Part shown: positions 1-11,881 of the stretch, in pieces | Layout: each line of letters begins with the position of its first letter | How positions within the stretch are numbered: position 1 is the first letter of the stretch | Source: Talaromyces rugulosus | Lineage: Eukaryota; Ascomycota; Eurotiomycetes; Eurotiales; Trichocomaceae | Assembly (NCBI RefSeq): GCF_013368755.1 | Contig: NC_049562.1 | Span: 5,890,001 to 5,954,000, forward strand | Direction: 5' to 3' | DNA length: 64,000 bases | Made by a program: the position numbers and the translations under genes | The notes under the pieces: model-generated | What the model was told of the DNA's origin: nothing | The model's input: only the letters and a program-made list of their open reading frames with translations | Databases searched by the model: none

Positions 1-102
1 GTCGTAGTTGATCACGGTACCACAGAGCACATCCATCAATCAATACTCATTGCAGTACAAAGCTATCATCCAATGCCGAGTTTAACCAGAAATACAAAGT
101 GA

Positions 103-1874
103 TTAATAGAGTCTGTGGCGTCTCCAAAAGCGCCGTTCTGGAACGTTTCCAAGTCTAGATTGATTGAGGTGCGCGTTTTGAGAAATTAGCCGCGGCGGTA
201 CATCTATAGCCCAAAAAGGTGCCGGTTCATCGTGAGCTTGGTCCCGAACCCTAAAAGACATAGGCAAAAGGTGTTGGTCTATATTCCTAGGGAAAGTTCC
301 GCCCAGTAGGCTAGATCCATCCAGTAAAGAAGATTCAATAGCCGCCACCTGCTTAGTGGCTTCGGTGTCGCTTAGAGTAGCGGATCTTAAGCGAGAAATC
401 TCCCCGGAAACTTTCCTGGACTGGTTTGGATGTGTCAAATCCGAGGTGGTGAAGGGCAGCAACTTTTCCAAATCACTTTCAAGAACGTTCTTGTTGGAAT
501 CTGTATTCAGACCTGGATAAGTGCCAGTAATTCTTGGGTCAAGTTCTCCAGGGTTCGTACCACATTCCAGAAAGTTGAAGGTCGCATCTTTGGTGAATCG
601 GCTTTCGATATCAAAAAGATATTCCAAAAGAGTCTCTTCTGTGACATCCATCAACTCGGGCGCTAGTGACAGCATGTCATGGTTTCCGAGGGAATCTTCC
701 GCTCCAAGGATCCGCTCTAAATTGGCTTTTGTGGTATTTCTGGTATAATCAACATCTGCTCCTGACCGTAGGTGCTCTCTCACGGTACAAAGACATTTCA
801 AGTCTTCAAGTGTGTAAAGAAACCCATTTATAAAAGTCGGCTTGTACTCTTCGTATGGAATTGTCAGCTGGTCACAGTTTCCCAACGAATCAAAAAGCCT
901 CTCGTCAATCGAAGTGACGGAAAATTCGGTGTTCCTCGAAGTTCTGGTATCCAACAGAGAAGAGTCCGCATCCAATCCAAGGAAGCATCTGTCTCCGACA
1001 CTCGGTCTTTCAAGGGAGGGATCCCTGCCCTCTATGGCTTGAGGTTGTCCTTGTCCGGGGCCATTCTGGGTCTTGTCTGGGCGACATCTAGACAGAATTT
1101 TGGAATCGTAAATATGAGACGATGTAGCGTCTTTCGGATCTTGGGGTCTTCGCAAAGGCTTTTTGAACCGAGAAGCAATGGATTCGTCTTCTCCTAATCT
1201 CTTCGGCTCCTGTATTTCTTCTGCAGAGTCCTTGGCATTCTGTAGCGTTTGGGGCTCATTCGAGAGAAACTTTGTCTCCGAAAAGTTTAGATACGGAACT
1301 GAGACTGGAGGTCAATTAATATGCAAGTAGCGCGTGTGTCTCTGGACTCACCATCAGAACAATGAACCGGCACCGATGTCTTTCCTTTCTTGAATATACC
1401 CAGATTTTCATTGAAGTTGAACTCCAAAAATCAGCTACATCTCCCTCTCTAGTTGAAAAAGTAGCCCACTCACTGTCAAGCGCCCTGATCTTATATTCTC
1501 TGCATAGAACCTTTCGCCAATACGAGGATTTCCCTTGCGTTTCCCGATGAGCTTTTTCTTTCGAATGGCTTCGGCTGGGATAGGGGTCTTCTCGTTTTCA
1601 GCGATTCCTTTCGGCTCGTAACGGTCCTCTCGGGTCTTTCTTCGGAGCTTTCGTTCGTACGGGTTGGCGCGGCGAGATTGTGCATCATGTTCCGAGTCGG
1701 ATGCAACGTAGAGGCTTCGAGTTTCTAGCATATCAAGTAGTCAGATACATCCCGCAACGCGTTCAGGGTGTCTCTCAAAGTCCTCGACTTACGAGGTGCT
1801 ATGCGCTCATCCGTTCTGCTCTTCCTCCATGTCAAATCGACTGTATTGTCATAAACTCCCGTCGCATCCGCCAT
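103..1874 (-). CDS. Uncharacterised fungal protein, probably nuclear
   Basis: I do not recognise a family. My model has four exons (1874-1793, 1724-1474, 1388-1352, 1304-103) and gives 523 aa. The first intron is strong: ACTTAC on the plus strand gives a GTAAGT donor, the acceptor is TAG, the length is 68 nt and the phase is kept. The start is the ATG at 1874, which begins MADATGVYDNTVDLTW. The second intron has a weak AAG acceptor, so the small third exon is the least certain part. Residues about 30-75 are very basic and contain ERKLRRKTREDRYE, followed by lysine/arginine-rich sequence that could be a nuclear localisation signal. The rest is polar, with no membrane segment and no recognised catalytic motif. 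The long last exon ends in a basic tail, RRFWRRHRLY. A nuclear or chromatin role is only an inference from composition. Confidence 0.65.
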
Positions 1875-2574
1875 GAGGAGCTGCATCTACATGGCAAGGT
1901 AAAACACAACCAAAAAAAGGCTTGCTCAGGGCGATAAAGTGGAAGTCAGGCGCGAGTTCCAACGTGCAGCGAGTCCAAGCTTCACCCCGGGCACAATCAG
2001 TTCGTTTGCATTTTCCATGAATATCCACACGGCTTGCTTTTCCAGATCATTGGCTCGGACAACGAAGCTACTAGCCCTGTTTCTGATCTTCACGCTCCAA
2101 TGCACCGACTCGGCTTCACATATGCGACGTTCGACGCGGCATCGCGTAGGAAACATCTTTGTCGTGTTTGTTTGTTGCGAAGTCACGGGAATTGGAAGTA
2201 GAGGGAAGGCACGGGATAGGAAAAGGCGCTCCTTCCCTTGGAGCAGACTACGCAGGCATCACGGGATCCTCAGCATAGTCGCAGCAGCTTTCTCTTTCTC
2301 CTACTTCTTCTTCTCCTGGTCACAGTCACGGCTTTCTCGTGTCTCTCTGTGACACCACTAAGGCGCCACGATTACTGGTTCCTTGTTCCAGGATTCTTTT
2401 ACCGGTCGCAGCTGCCACTGTCATCACTTGCCTCCATTCTGGCTGTTGTTGGCACATGCGGCGGTCGTAATAATAGAGATCAGAACAGTTACCCCATGGA
2501 GATACTACGTCAGGACCTCAGCCGCTCAGCGATGATTTAACTGAGGCCGATCTCCTCAGCGATCTGCAATCGGA

Positions 2575-2596
2575 CCCCCCCCCCCCCCCCCCCCCC
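2575..2596. repeat. Homopolymer tract of 22 C
   Basis: There are 22 consecutive cytosines in non-coding DNA. Tracts this long are unstable in replication and sequencing, so the true length may differ between isolates or reads. No gene is broken by it. Confidence 0.95.
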
Positions 2597-3958
2597 AATG
2601 GAGACAGCCAAGCAGATGAAAGCTCAGCAAAGCCGGGCTTGGTTATCGCTTAAATCATGGCTATTAAGCGGCGCCAGTCCACCCCTTTCGATCTTCAAAG
2701 TTCAGTGCCATGCACCACGAAGCGGGGGTACTACTCTCGAGACTCGGTGGCGGACATGACTGGGACGTACTAACAGTGCTAGTACGACGCGAACTACTGT
2801 ACGTGAGTGCTCTAGCCCTCGTTTCGCTATCGTCGGTTGTCAATGCTCGACCCAGTTTAGCACCGCTCATGAAGCAAGCTCATCACATCACACAACGACC
2901 GGCCATTATTGGCTCATTGGGCCAAGCCTACTCCGAGTCTCCGACCCCACTGCATCCGTAGCGTGTTGAGCTGCATCAATTTCATTTGGTTGAAAAGCTA
3001 GGGATGGTAAGCTGATTATTCAGGTTGGCGAGTTGGCTGTTGGTACGGAAATAAATGGAAGATTCAGGCTTTCTGAATGTCGATATTATTGGAATCACAA
3101 GACCGCTGCAAAATCTACGTTTCAAACGTTGTGTGGGAGGAACGGCACAGAGTTTCCACCAGGGAAAACCCGGCATCCGAGCGGACACATCCCCAGACAG
3201 GTTGGCTAGCCCATTCGTCAGTTGCGGAGGTGTCGGGGATAACAGGGACTCTGTCTCACGTTCTTTGCGGCGCTGTGTTGGGCTGGGAGGATTGTCTGAG
3301 GGGAGCATCCCACTAGCCGCTTTCTTTGTGCTTCTCAGCCTTGTTCCCTGGTGGTGGCTTGCCCCCAGGAGACTAGGAATTAAATCCAAACGGAAAACCC
3401 ACGCACAGTCCCTAGTATTTCAGAAGTTGCCTTAAGCTTATTTATTCACGAACCGCTCAACAAGCACGGAAAGTGACACAGGGCAGGGTTTCCAAGAACT
3501 AAATCGCGGCAGCTGGAGATGGCCTGTTTAAGGCCCGTCAAGTTCTAGATGTCGACCGTGCAGTGTTGTGCCGATGCATGCCCCCTCGAGACTAGTGGAG
3601 GGGACTCCACTGGAACTCGTCTGTCGCTCCATCTGGGCACCCCGAAAAACGGTTTCTCCCATTGCTGAATGGATCGAGGAGCCAGATGTGCGACACAAAC
3701 CCAAGCTAGCGTATCGGGGCTTCACTCCAGTGATCATGGGGCGCTACTAGGGTTGGAACTTGGTGGTCTTCCCCATTGTGGTCAATTAGCTGCGTGTCAA
3801 TTGAGCAGGCTGGTTATTTGACTAAGGCTATCGTCCAATGCGCCACTCAACCAACCTTGTCTTCATTCTATCTTTTCCCGCAACCCCTCCCCGGCCCGAC
3901 TCTTCTGCTCCCTTGCCTCCTCATTGCTTCAGCTTTTCTGCGGCCTCTCTGTTTCAAA

Positions 3959-4236
3959 GTAAGTCATGATATTTCCATCATCGCCGTCCTTTCCACCATA
4001 TCTAGAACGAAAGCAGAAAGATATTTTCGTCGAGTGTCAGATTCTCCGGTGATACCAGTGAGTGTTTAAGCAAATCTGTGCTTCTGCGCTCGCTCGTTGT
4101 CTCTCGTCAGAGAAAATCAAAAAATCAGGCAGGCACATTATCTCGGTGCGCATTGCGCCTTTCGTCGCTATTTCGTCTCTTATGTCTATGTATTGCTTTT
4201 TCGATTCGTGACTCATGGAATTAATATTTTTTGCAG
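3959..4236 (+). other. Probable 5' UTR intron of the RRM gene
   Basis: A GTAAGTC donor follows a long C/T-rich leader ending in TTTCAAA, and a TTTTTTGCAG acceptor lies 44 bp before the start codon of the RRM gene. The 278-nt length is larger than the coding introns here, which is common for 5' UTR introns of RNA-binding protein genes. No reading frame depends on it, so transcript data would be needed to confirm it. Confidence 0.5.
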
Positions 4237-4279
4237 CCGATCGAAGCTTCTCCTCTTTCTCTCAACGCTACAGTTCGAA

Positions 4280-4979
4280 ATGGCAAAACTCTTCGTTGGG
4301 TAGGCTGTCCCCCCCTCTATTTCGCGGGCCATCCCTAACTTGTCCAGCGGCCTAGCATGGCACACTACCGATGAAACTTTGCGCCAAGGCTTTGAAAGTT
4401 ATGGAACTGTCGAAGAAGCTGTACGTTCCATCATGAGCCTTTTATCAATTACTAAGCACTGATCGTCGCTGTCGCAGATCGTCATCAAGGATCGAGACAC
4501 CAACCGTAGTCGTGGATTCGGCTTTGTGCGGTTCGCTAGTGATCAAGATGCCGATGCTGCAATTGCAGCCATGAACAACCAGGAGTAGGTCTTCTGAACA
4601 TGTAGCATATGCATTTCGAAGAAATCGCTAATTCCATCAGGTTTGATGGACGTGTCATTCGAGTTGACAAGGCGTCGAACAACGCTTCATCCCGCAATGA
4701 CGGTGGCTTCCATGGTCGCGGTGGATACAATCGCTATGACAATGCTGGTGGCCGTGGCGGTTATGGTAATTTTCCAAACAACCACAAGTTTATCATCAAA
4801 TAGCTAACAAGGCTTTCAGGCGGTGGTGGTGGTGGCGGTTACGGCGGCGGCCAAGGAGGTGAGAATTAACGTATAATCCCCTCGTCTCTTGTGTTCTGCG
4901 TCTTCTAACCACGACCTCTACAGGCTGGGGCGGCAACAATCAGTACTCGTACAACCAAGGTGGCCAAGGACCGGTTTAG
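4280..4979 (+). CDS. Glycine-rich RNA-binding protein, one RRM
   Basis: A small RNA-binding protein of the plant GRP/cold-inducible RBM3 type, 139 aa, likely to bind and remodel mRNA. Six exons (4280-4299, 4348-4420, 4478-4584, 4641-4765, 4820-4858, 4924-4979) keep phase throughout. Residues 2-75 form one RRM: RNP2 is KLFVGGL near the N-terminus and RNP1 is RGFGFVRF. The C-terminal half is an RGG/GGYGG glycine-rich tail with tyrosines, ending in NQGGQGPV. The first coding exon is only 20 nt long and carries the ATG and part of RNP2. The gene has five coding introns in 700 bp and probably one in the 5' UTR, which would fit autoregulation by splicing, as is known for some GRPs. That last point is inference. 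Confidence 0.9.
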
Positions 4980-5438
4980 CCTGGCTTACAACTATCCTGC
5001 CTTGCCGTACGCTTGTCTCTTTTGTCTTTCTAGCTGGTTCAGCATCGCACGTCTGGACGAATTTGAATTCATGACTAATCGTATTTTACGCTGTTATGGA
5101 AAAGATGTATCATGAAGTGACGCATACTAGATGCTCGTGCTCGTGCTCTGGGTGTTTTGCTTTGGTGTTAACTGTGCCATAATGTAGTTGCTTTTTGCTC
5201 ATGTTCGCACTATTTGTTCTTGTGTTTAATCAATAATGCTCGGACAATCGCGGCTTTTTGTCGATTCCAGTTTATCCATGTTTCTTTAGCCTAGTGTTTG
5301 AGATTGCTTCGCTGCACGTCTAATTCCCTAGTCATTGACAGCGCTTCGTGGACATTATGAATCTGAAATGTTCAGAAGACTCGCAGTCCTGGACATTTAT
5401 TCCTTCGTAGTACAATATGACTAAGTCATCACTTATGA
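4980..5438. other. Convergent 3' spacer
   Basis: This is the spacer between the stop codons of the RRM gene and the ChaC gene, which point towards each other. It presumably holds both 3' UTRs. I see no further gene. Confidence 0.6.
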
Positions 5439-6518
5439 TCAAGCCTCCCCATAAGCAACACCCTCACGGATCTCTCGCTCGGCATTTGATTCCTCGATAT
5501 CAGCCTCATGCTTGCGGTCATGCTGCTGCTCGATAGCTTTAACCCGACGCACCAATTCGGTGACATGGCCATCAGCACACCCGAGCCCCAGCGTCTCCAG
5601 GGCCTTCTCCAATAGATACAAGTACTCTGGATTCCTCCCACTCTGTCCATGACCAACACTAATAACCTCGGCGACAGAAGCAGGGTCTCGCTCGGCCGGG
5701 TCTCTCAGGAATTGCGGGTTCGTCGGCTGCCCGATATACACCATGCATGTGATCGGCGTAGCAGCATCGGGAAGAGAGCGACCGGACGGGTGAGATTCCG
5801 TGACCAATGGACTCTGGCCCTTGGCTGGGTGGACGTGGGTGGACGGGCTATCGGGCAAGACAGGGTAGAAGGGGGTATAATGCACCGAATAGCCGTCGAT
5901 TTCTCGCACGTCCAGATAATCGTGAACTTCCTCTGCGTGGGAAGCGGGGATGTGGTACGCGGCACCCCAGAGGGTGGATGTTGCTGAGGATTCGAGATCT
6001 TTTTGCTGTTGTTTTTTTTTTGTCAGTGTTATAGAGGTTTGTGTGAGGACAGTTTGGGGTATCTTACAGGATCGTCTAGAGTGTCCCAGAAGGATCTTTC
6101 AATCACTGTGACTACTCGTCCCGGCTGTTCCGGGGTTCCGCGATGATCGGTACTGGCCTGCAGAGTAGTTGATCAGTCTGTTATGTTCTAGGTATTGTAT
6201 GCTCTTGTGGTAGTGGTCTGTCGTTCATAAGACATACCTGCCAGAATCGCCGAACGTATCCATTGATATATCCAGGCACACGTTTATCTTAAACAATCCG
6301 TTAACAACAACGTTTGAAATTTCTTGGTTAATCTACCAAGGATTTGTAAATGTACCAAAATGAGGCGGTGGTTTCCATATCAAGCTCCTAAGACGAGCGA
6401 TTAGCTTGCACATCAACTAGCAGTTCCCTGACACTCACCCGTATCCAAACACCCAAAGGTCGCCTTTGGGGAAATACTGCTTCCATGTTCGTCCATCCTG
6501 GACGGCCTCGCTGCCCAT
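5439..6518 (-). CDS. ChaC-type glutathione-specific gamma-glutamylcyclotransferase
   Basis: Predicted to cleave glutathione into 5-oxoproline and Cys-Gly in the cytosol, as known for ChaC proteins and yeast Gcg1. Five exons (6518-6439, 6387-6356, 6287-6238, 6157-6068, 6005-5439) give 272 aa, close to the family length. Family landmarks occur in order: LWVFGYGSLIWKPPPHF (the YGSL substrate loop, split by intron 1), DHRGTPEQPGRVVTV, a TLWGAAYHI strand, EVHDYLDVREIDGY (which carries the glutamate expected as catalytic), VYIGQPTNPQF, and GQSGRNPEYLYLLEKAL. The start ATG reads MGSEAVQDGRTWKQYFPKGD. The C-terminal 30 residues are charged and helical and lie outside the domain. It is divergent from the SDR gene over about 940 bp. 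Nothing suggests loss of function. Confidence 0.92.
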
Positions 6519-7461
6519 CGTGACGATAGTAGAAGTCTAGTCCTCTATTTCTTTTGGGCAGGTACTTTTTGAGTTGGGCATGAAACAAAACTCTAGAAAG
6601 AATAGTATGCAGAATCAATGCAGCTTGGTCTCGCCGACTAAAATCAACCTGTACGTAGTTTACATCAGAATACGTACAAATTCGAGGTTTGCATTTGATT
6701 TAAATTCATGCCAGGTCTCACCAGAAATCAATACACCGACCGGCGGTTTTATCGTCCCACGTTGGAGAAACGCAAGGTTGCAGGCAGATTACGGAAATGC
6801 GACGCTCGTGCAAGTGTTTCTTTTTTTGTCTAAGAGATGGAAAAGGAAAAAAAAACACTGTCGCCAAATGCAAAGGCCGGTCTCCCCTAAATCTAGTAAC
6901 AATGAATCGTTAACAGAGTATGCATGTATCACGGCCAAGCGTGTAACACCGAGGCCGGCGAGATGGTTGGTCCAGCGGATCGCTGTTTGCACCCTTTGCA
7001 CCCTTTGCATCTAGCTCGCCATTCTGTTGTTCTGTGACGAAAAGTCTCTCTCCTTGGCTGTGACAATTTGCTCTCGTATACTCCGCATTAGTCTCTTTTT
7101 CTATCATGCAGAGCAGCATTATTATGTCACAGCCAAGATAAGCCAAGATTATCGTCGGTTGTTTACTCCGGAGCGCCGATCGCTTATTGGTGGCTGGGCC
7201 ATATCGGACACGACCAACACTCTACACTTTGAGTCTTGCTGAATATCGATTAAACATCAGAATGGGCAGCAAAAGACCCTCCGTTTTATGCAGGCATCGT
7301 TATTGCTGCATCCATCCTATTTTTGAGTCTCGCCAGTGTTGTGTAATACCACATCGGAAAACCGCAGCTGTCGTCATCGTGTCAAGAGATTGTGAACTGT
7401 TCACCACCGCCAGTATTCCTCATATCCAACTAGGCTAGAATCAAAACAATCTAGCGCAAAA
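6519..7461. other. Divergent promoter region between ChaC and SDR genes
   Basis: No gene with supporting motifs or splice sites is visible. Open frames on both strands here overlap each other. The region must contain the promoters of the two divergent genes. It includes short A runs near 6848 but no clear repeat. Confidence 0.5.
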
Positions 7462-8520
7462 ATGGCCGGTCTCTTGAGACTATGGCATGACAAATATCAT
7501 CCACCACCGGATCCGGCGGACGTTTCGTTCGAGGGGAAAACAGTCCTCGTCACTGGCGGCACCGCTGGCCTTGGATTTGAGGCTTCGTTGAAGATTCTGC
7601 GACAAGATGTGTCTGTCCTGATTATTGCATGCAGGGACCCGGGACGTGGTCGCGAAGCAAAGCAAACCCTGGAGCAACGTACCGGCAGGACTGGGGTTGT
7701 ACAGCTCTGGCCACTGGACATGAGCTCTTTCAAAAGCGTGCAAGAATTTGCATCTCGGGTCAACCGCGAGCTCCCCGCTCTTCATGTTGCGCTTCTCAAT
7801 GCGGGCGTCATGCATCGTGATTATGTGTTGTCTTATGATGGCTGGGAAGATACCCTTCAAGTGAACACGTTGTCGACAGCTCTACTTGCTCTTTTGCTGC
7901 TACCAAAACTCCGGGAAACTTCTTCGTCGCAGTATCAGGCACACCTGACTATCGTCTCGAGTGGATCAGCGACTCGTGTCGCCGAAAAGGATTTGCCGGC
8001 ACCAGGCGAGCTCCTGAAGTACTTGACGCAACGCACTGGACCTCGACCTAGGAAACGATATCCTATCTCCAAACTTCTCATCGAGTATGTGGCCAGAAAC
8101 ATTGCCGAGAAGACACGAAATCCAGATGGCACCTTGCAGCTTATTGTCAACACAGTCAAGCCGGGGTTCTGTGTTTCATCCTTGGGCCGACAGTATAATC
8201 GCTGGTACGAGCGCTGGACGGCCAGCTTGTTTACCAAAATATTTGGTCGATCTACAGAAGCCGGGAGCAGAGTTCTTGTTGGCGCAACAGTGCAGGGAGC
8301 CGAGTCTCATGGTAAAACCTGGCAGGGCGAGGGATATATGAGGTAATCAACCCAGTCACAACTAAAGCATAAAGCTAGCACCGCTAACAATTGTTTTCTC
8401 AGTGAATCTGGCACCCTGCTCGACACAAAAGGAAAACAACTACAAAGCAGAACTTGGAGTGAAGTTGTCAATGTTCTTAAGGAACAATCACCTGAATTGG
8501 CCGGTTTAAGTTTCCTTTAG
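7462..8520 (+). CDS. Short-chain dehydrogenase/reductase
   Basis: An NAD(P)-dependent oxidoreductase of the Rossmann-fold SDR family. Two exons (7462-8342, 8403-8520) give 332 aa. The cofactor loop TGGTAGLG follows a beta strand (KTVLVTGG). LDMSS, the adenine-pocket NAGV, the catalytic serine region IVSSGSA and the active-site YPISK (YxxxK) follow in the expected order. The arginine in ACRDPGRG after strand 2 suggests a preference for NADP. The N-terminal extension PPPDPADVSFEGK is typical of fungal SDRs that resemble retinol dehydrogenases and often act in secondary metabolism. No synthase gene is next to it, so the substrate is unknown. The last exon adds a 39-residue C-terminal helix region. 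Confidence 0.9.
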
Positions 8521-9368
8521 ACCGATCTTTAGTACATATACCCAGCCGCATGTCATGTGGAAACGAACAAGATATTATAATCAGATCTAGCAGCTACAAA
8601 AAGCATTCTGTAATTGAAACCTTTGGATATTTCATCAGAGCACTGCCTCGTTCTGACAACATTTGCGCTTATCCTCAGCTGGGGCACTCACTTGATAGAG
8701 GACTTTTGGCCTCATGATGGCCCTATGGTCTGGAGAGAAAAGATGTGCATTGAAGTATTTACTGGTAAGATAGATTTACAGAAGAAAACAGGTAAAATGA
8801 CGACAGAAAGACATCAAATACATTATTCCCAATCAGGAAACGTGCGAGCCAAGTGGATCTGACCCAGTACAGCCGCAACGAGCGAGCCAATCACGCAGCG
8901 AACGCGCAGCTGCAATCTATTTTAAGCTGTCATTGGCACGAGCAGCCCCGCGGGTTTCTGGTGGGGCGGCCCAAGTCTGGCGAAGCTGCAGTCGACCTTA
9001 TAACTTCCGGCTCCTTCATCATCCCTCCTTTTCTCGCCATCGCCCATTATTCCGTCCTCTCTTGAACTCTCTTCTCGGTGCGTATCAGTTGTCTACTTGG
9101 ATCTGTGCTGCTGCTTTGTTCGTCTCGACTCCCGCTGCTCGACCATTGATTGGGTTGTGTGGGGAGAGAAAGCCCCCCTGTTCGTCAGGCTGCAAGATTT
9201 GCAGCTTCACCCCAGCTGATATTCGAATTGACGCAGAGGCCGCCGTGGATCATCCAGCATTGAACAGGTTCTGAAAGGCTTGGAGTTTCGTCGGTCGCTG
9301 AATTGAGGCGCCGCTTGCATTCCCAGCACGTTATACACATACATTTTGCGACGGGCTGTGCTTTCGCA
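8521..9368. other. Intergenic region and 5' leader of the EF-hand gene
   Basis: No gene is supported. The last 350 bases are C/T-rich and likely to be promoter and 5' UTR of the penta-EF-hand gene. Open frames here carry no recognisable protein signature. Confidence 0.5.
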
Positions 9369-10506
9369 ATGGCCTACAACCAAAAGTTCAACCCGGATGC
9401 GCTCCCAGCGTGAGTATCTCTTTTTCCGAGACATTTAGTTTGGTCACTAATTTTGCATCTGCATATCAGCCATATAGAGCCTGAGAAGGTATGACCGAAA
9501 AAAAATTGTTGTCGCATTGCTGTCATTCTTGGCTCGCCGCTAATTCGATATGCAAAATAACCATAGGCCGCACAAATGTTGTCTGGCGCTCAAAGCCAGC
9601 AAAGACCAGCTCCTCCCCCGAAAGGCCCTAGTCCAGGTCCTGGCGCCGGCCCTATACCTCGCAAAACCACCCCTTCTGGTGTATCGCCCCATCCGCCGCA
9701 TGGATACCAGGGGCGCGCTCATAGTACCAGTGTGCCTCCACCTCGTGGTCAGGACAATCCATCGTCGCGTTTCCACTCACCTCCGCCTCAAAACTACGGA
9801 CATGGCCCCCGTCCGAATGGAAGCTCAATGGGACGTCCGCCGCAACACCCGCTGCCTTCCTCGTCGCCTGCCCCGAATCTTTACCCCGCATCGGGGCCTA
9901 CGGGAGATGACCCTCAACAGCTTCTCCCTCTCTTTCGCGCAGCGAATGCATCAAGATCTGGAGCTCTGTCCGAGACAGAACTCGGGTCGGCACTAGTAAA
10001 TGGGGATTATACTGCGTTCGACCCAAACACGGTGAAGACAATGGTACGGATGTTTGATCGAAACGGCGACGGGGTTATTGGATTCGAAGAGTTTTGCTCT
10101 CTATGGAAATTCCTGGCAGCATGGAGAGAGCTCTTCGACCGGTTTGACGAAGACCGAAGTGGACGGATCAGTTTGGAAGAGTTTGAGAAAGCGCTCACCG
10201 CGTTCGGATATCGGCTCAGCCGCACATTTATTCGCGTGATGTTCTCGACGTACGAGAACAAGGGCCGGCGACGCGGATCGACTTCGTATTCGGGAGGCAT
10301 GAGCTTCGATCTGTTTGTGCAGGCGTGCATCAGCTTGAAACGGATGACGGACGTGTTTAAGCGTTACGATGATGATCGAGACGGGTATATTACTGTCAGC
10401 TTTGAGGAGTTTTTGACTGGTGAGTTTGATCAAAACTTCCATCCATCACGCTATTGGTGTCCAGAACCTAACGCACTCTGCAGAGATTTTGCAATTACAA
10501 GACTAG
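9369..10506 (+). CDS. Penta-EF-hand calcium-binding protein (ALG-2/Pef1 type)
   Basis: A calcium sensor of the PEF family. In yeast and animals these bind ESCRT-associated or Alix-type partners and COPII components. Four exons (9369-9409, 9470-9488, 9567-10419, 10484-10506) give 311 aa. After a very short first exon the N-terminal 110 residues are a Pro/Gly/Ser-rich, disordered region, as in all PEF proteins. Canonical calcium loops are seen in DRNGDGVIGFEE and DEDRSGRISLEE. A third, DDDRDGYITVSFEE, has one extra residue before its final glutamate. LFRAANASRSGALSETEL is a weaker first hand. The last exon encodes only seven residues (EILQLQD) and is fixed by a GTGAGT donor and a CTCTGCAG acceptor. 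Reading through without this splice would replace the tail with unrelated sequence. Confidence 0.9.
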
Positions 10507-11881
10507 AAAATGCATGGTTGGCGCCGGAATGTTTGCTAATGAGATACCATATATTGTGTTGTTCATTTCACTTTTCCTTTGGGACGTTGTACCAGGTGTC
10601 TGACGGTATTATTGTAGTGCTGTCTCGTTCCAGTAAACCGTATTTTGTACATAGACAATGCAACCCGGTCATTCGACAACTACGATTTGCAACATACGGT
10701 GTACAGAGTCAAATTTGGACTGCAGCAAAACGACAACAACAACGTGCATTTGGAATTTCGAGCGCCGATCCATGCTCCGAGACTATGGGTCACCTCGTAT
10801 CCGGCGCTGACTCGCTGGTACAGCGGATTGATCATAATTTAGCGAGAGCAGTCAGAATTCTAACAGACTAGCAGAAGCAAATGTGATGTATAGAAACAGA
10901 CTCTAGAAGCGCTAGCGCATGTGGTATGTCCGGAATGCGCGTGGTCGGACTTAACAGCAGTCAACAGCCAACAACGGACATATGTGATTATTATACTCTG
11001 GATAGCAGGGAAAAATATGATAAATTGATAGGCTAGCCCAAAACGGGCTATGTCCGGCACGTGCTGGGCCGGGGACATTTGCCGCCGAGATGCCGACCGG
11101 GGACAGCCGCTTGCTCGATTAGGAAGTACATGAGTGGACGGAGTTAATCGCTTAGAAGGACATAAGCGCGCAACTGCCTCTGAGTCACAGTCACACCATC
11201 GCTCCTGCCATGCATCACAGTACGTAGTGTCACATCACCTTGATTAATAATAGTAATTCTCCGCCATGCATTATTCACCCTCCTCTATCTTTGCATCCAC
11301 AAACACGGTCTGAGAGTTCAGGGTCCAGACTTTATGCTTTTATGCAGTTGAATATCACTTCAAAGCATTTTTTTTTTTGTACCGGCGATCAAACCCACTA
11401 ATCTCCGGCGCCATGCTAACTCCGACCAGTCACCGCAAAGGCGCAACGCCGGGGCTAGGTGCTCCTCGGCGCGCGCCGTCTCGGTCACGCAAAAAGTCTT
11501 CACTGTAGCAAGACTAGCTCACCAGTCTGGTGGGGCTTTCTCTGTTGTTTCATACCCTGGATTGATTAATATTATTGAATGATTACTCGCGAGCCAACAT
11601 CTTTCCCAGATGGCGGGCCTGCTCCACTCCGGCCTTGACCTCGAACGGAATTTATTTTTGACGCCTTCCCCACATAACCGTATATATATTTCCAACGTTT
11701 TTCCCTCGTCAGCTCAACTCGTGAGGTCCATCCCGCTACAGCTCGCCTTTCATAGGAGCTCTATACATGCAAGCAACTGGATGTCCGGTTGATACATTAT
11801 CTGTTGTTTTGTCCTCTATTCGATTTTGTCAGACGACTTCGACGGGAGCGCTTTCAATAAAACGCCAGTACAACAAGAGCC
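10507..11881. other. Intergenic region upstream of the MFS gene
   Basis: About 1.4 kb with no supported gene. The stretch nearest the transporter looks like its promoter, with a TATA-like run at 11681-11689 and a C/T-rich leader. Open frames further upstream have no motifs. Confidence 0.5.
11681..11689 (+). promoter_or_regulatory. TATA-like element of the MFS gene
   Basis: TATATATAT lies about 190 bp before the start codon of the transporter and is followed by pyrimidine-rich sequence. Position and composition suit a core promoter. This is inference from sequence alone. Confidence 0.4.

Larger units (their letters stand above)
1875..4279. other. Intergenic region, no supported gene
   Basis: This stretch lies between the divergent starts of the unknown gene and the RRM gene. 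ORFs of up to 137 codons occur on both strands, but they overlap each other, have mixed composition, and show no motif or paired splice sites. The first few hundred bases should hold the upstream gene's promoter. The last 500 are pyrimidine-rich and look like the promoter and 5' leader of the RRM gene. A 22-base C tract lies at 2575-2596. Confidence 0.5.

Noticed and set aside
2982..3435. Overlapping 135-codon (-) and 126-codon (+) frames
   Set aside because: They occupy the same DNA in opposite directions, with no family motif, no splice sites and no leader. Chance frames are more likely.
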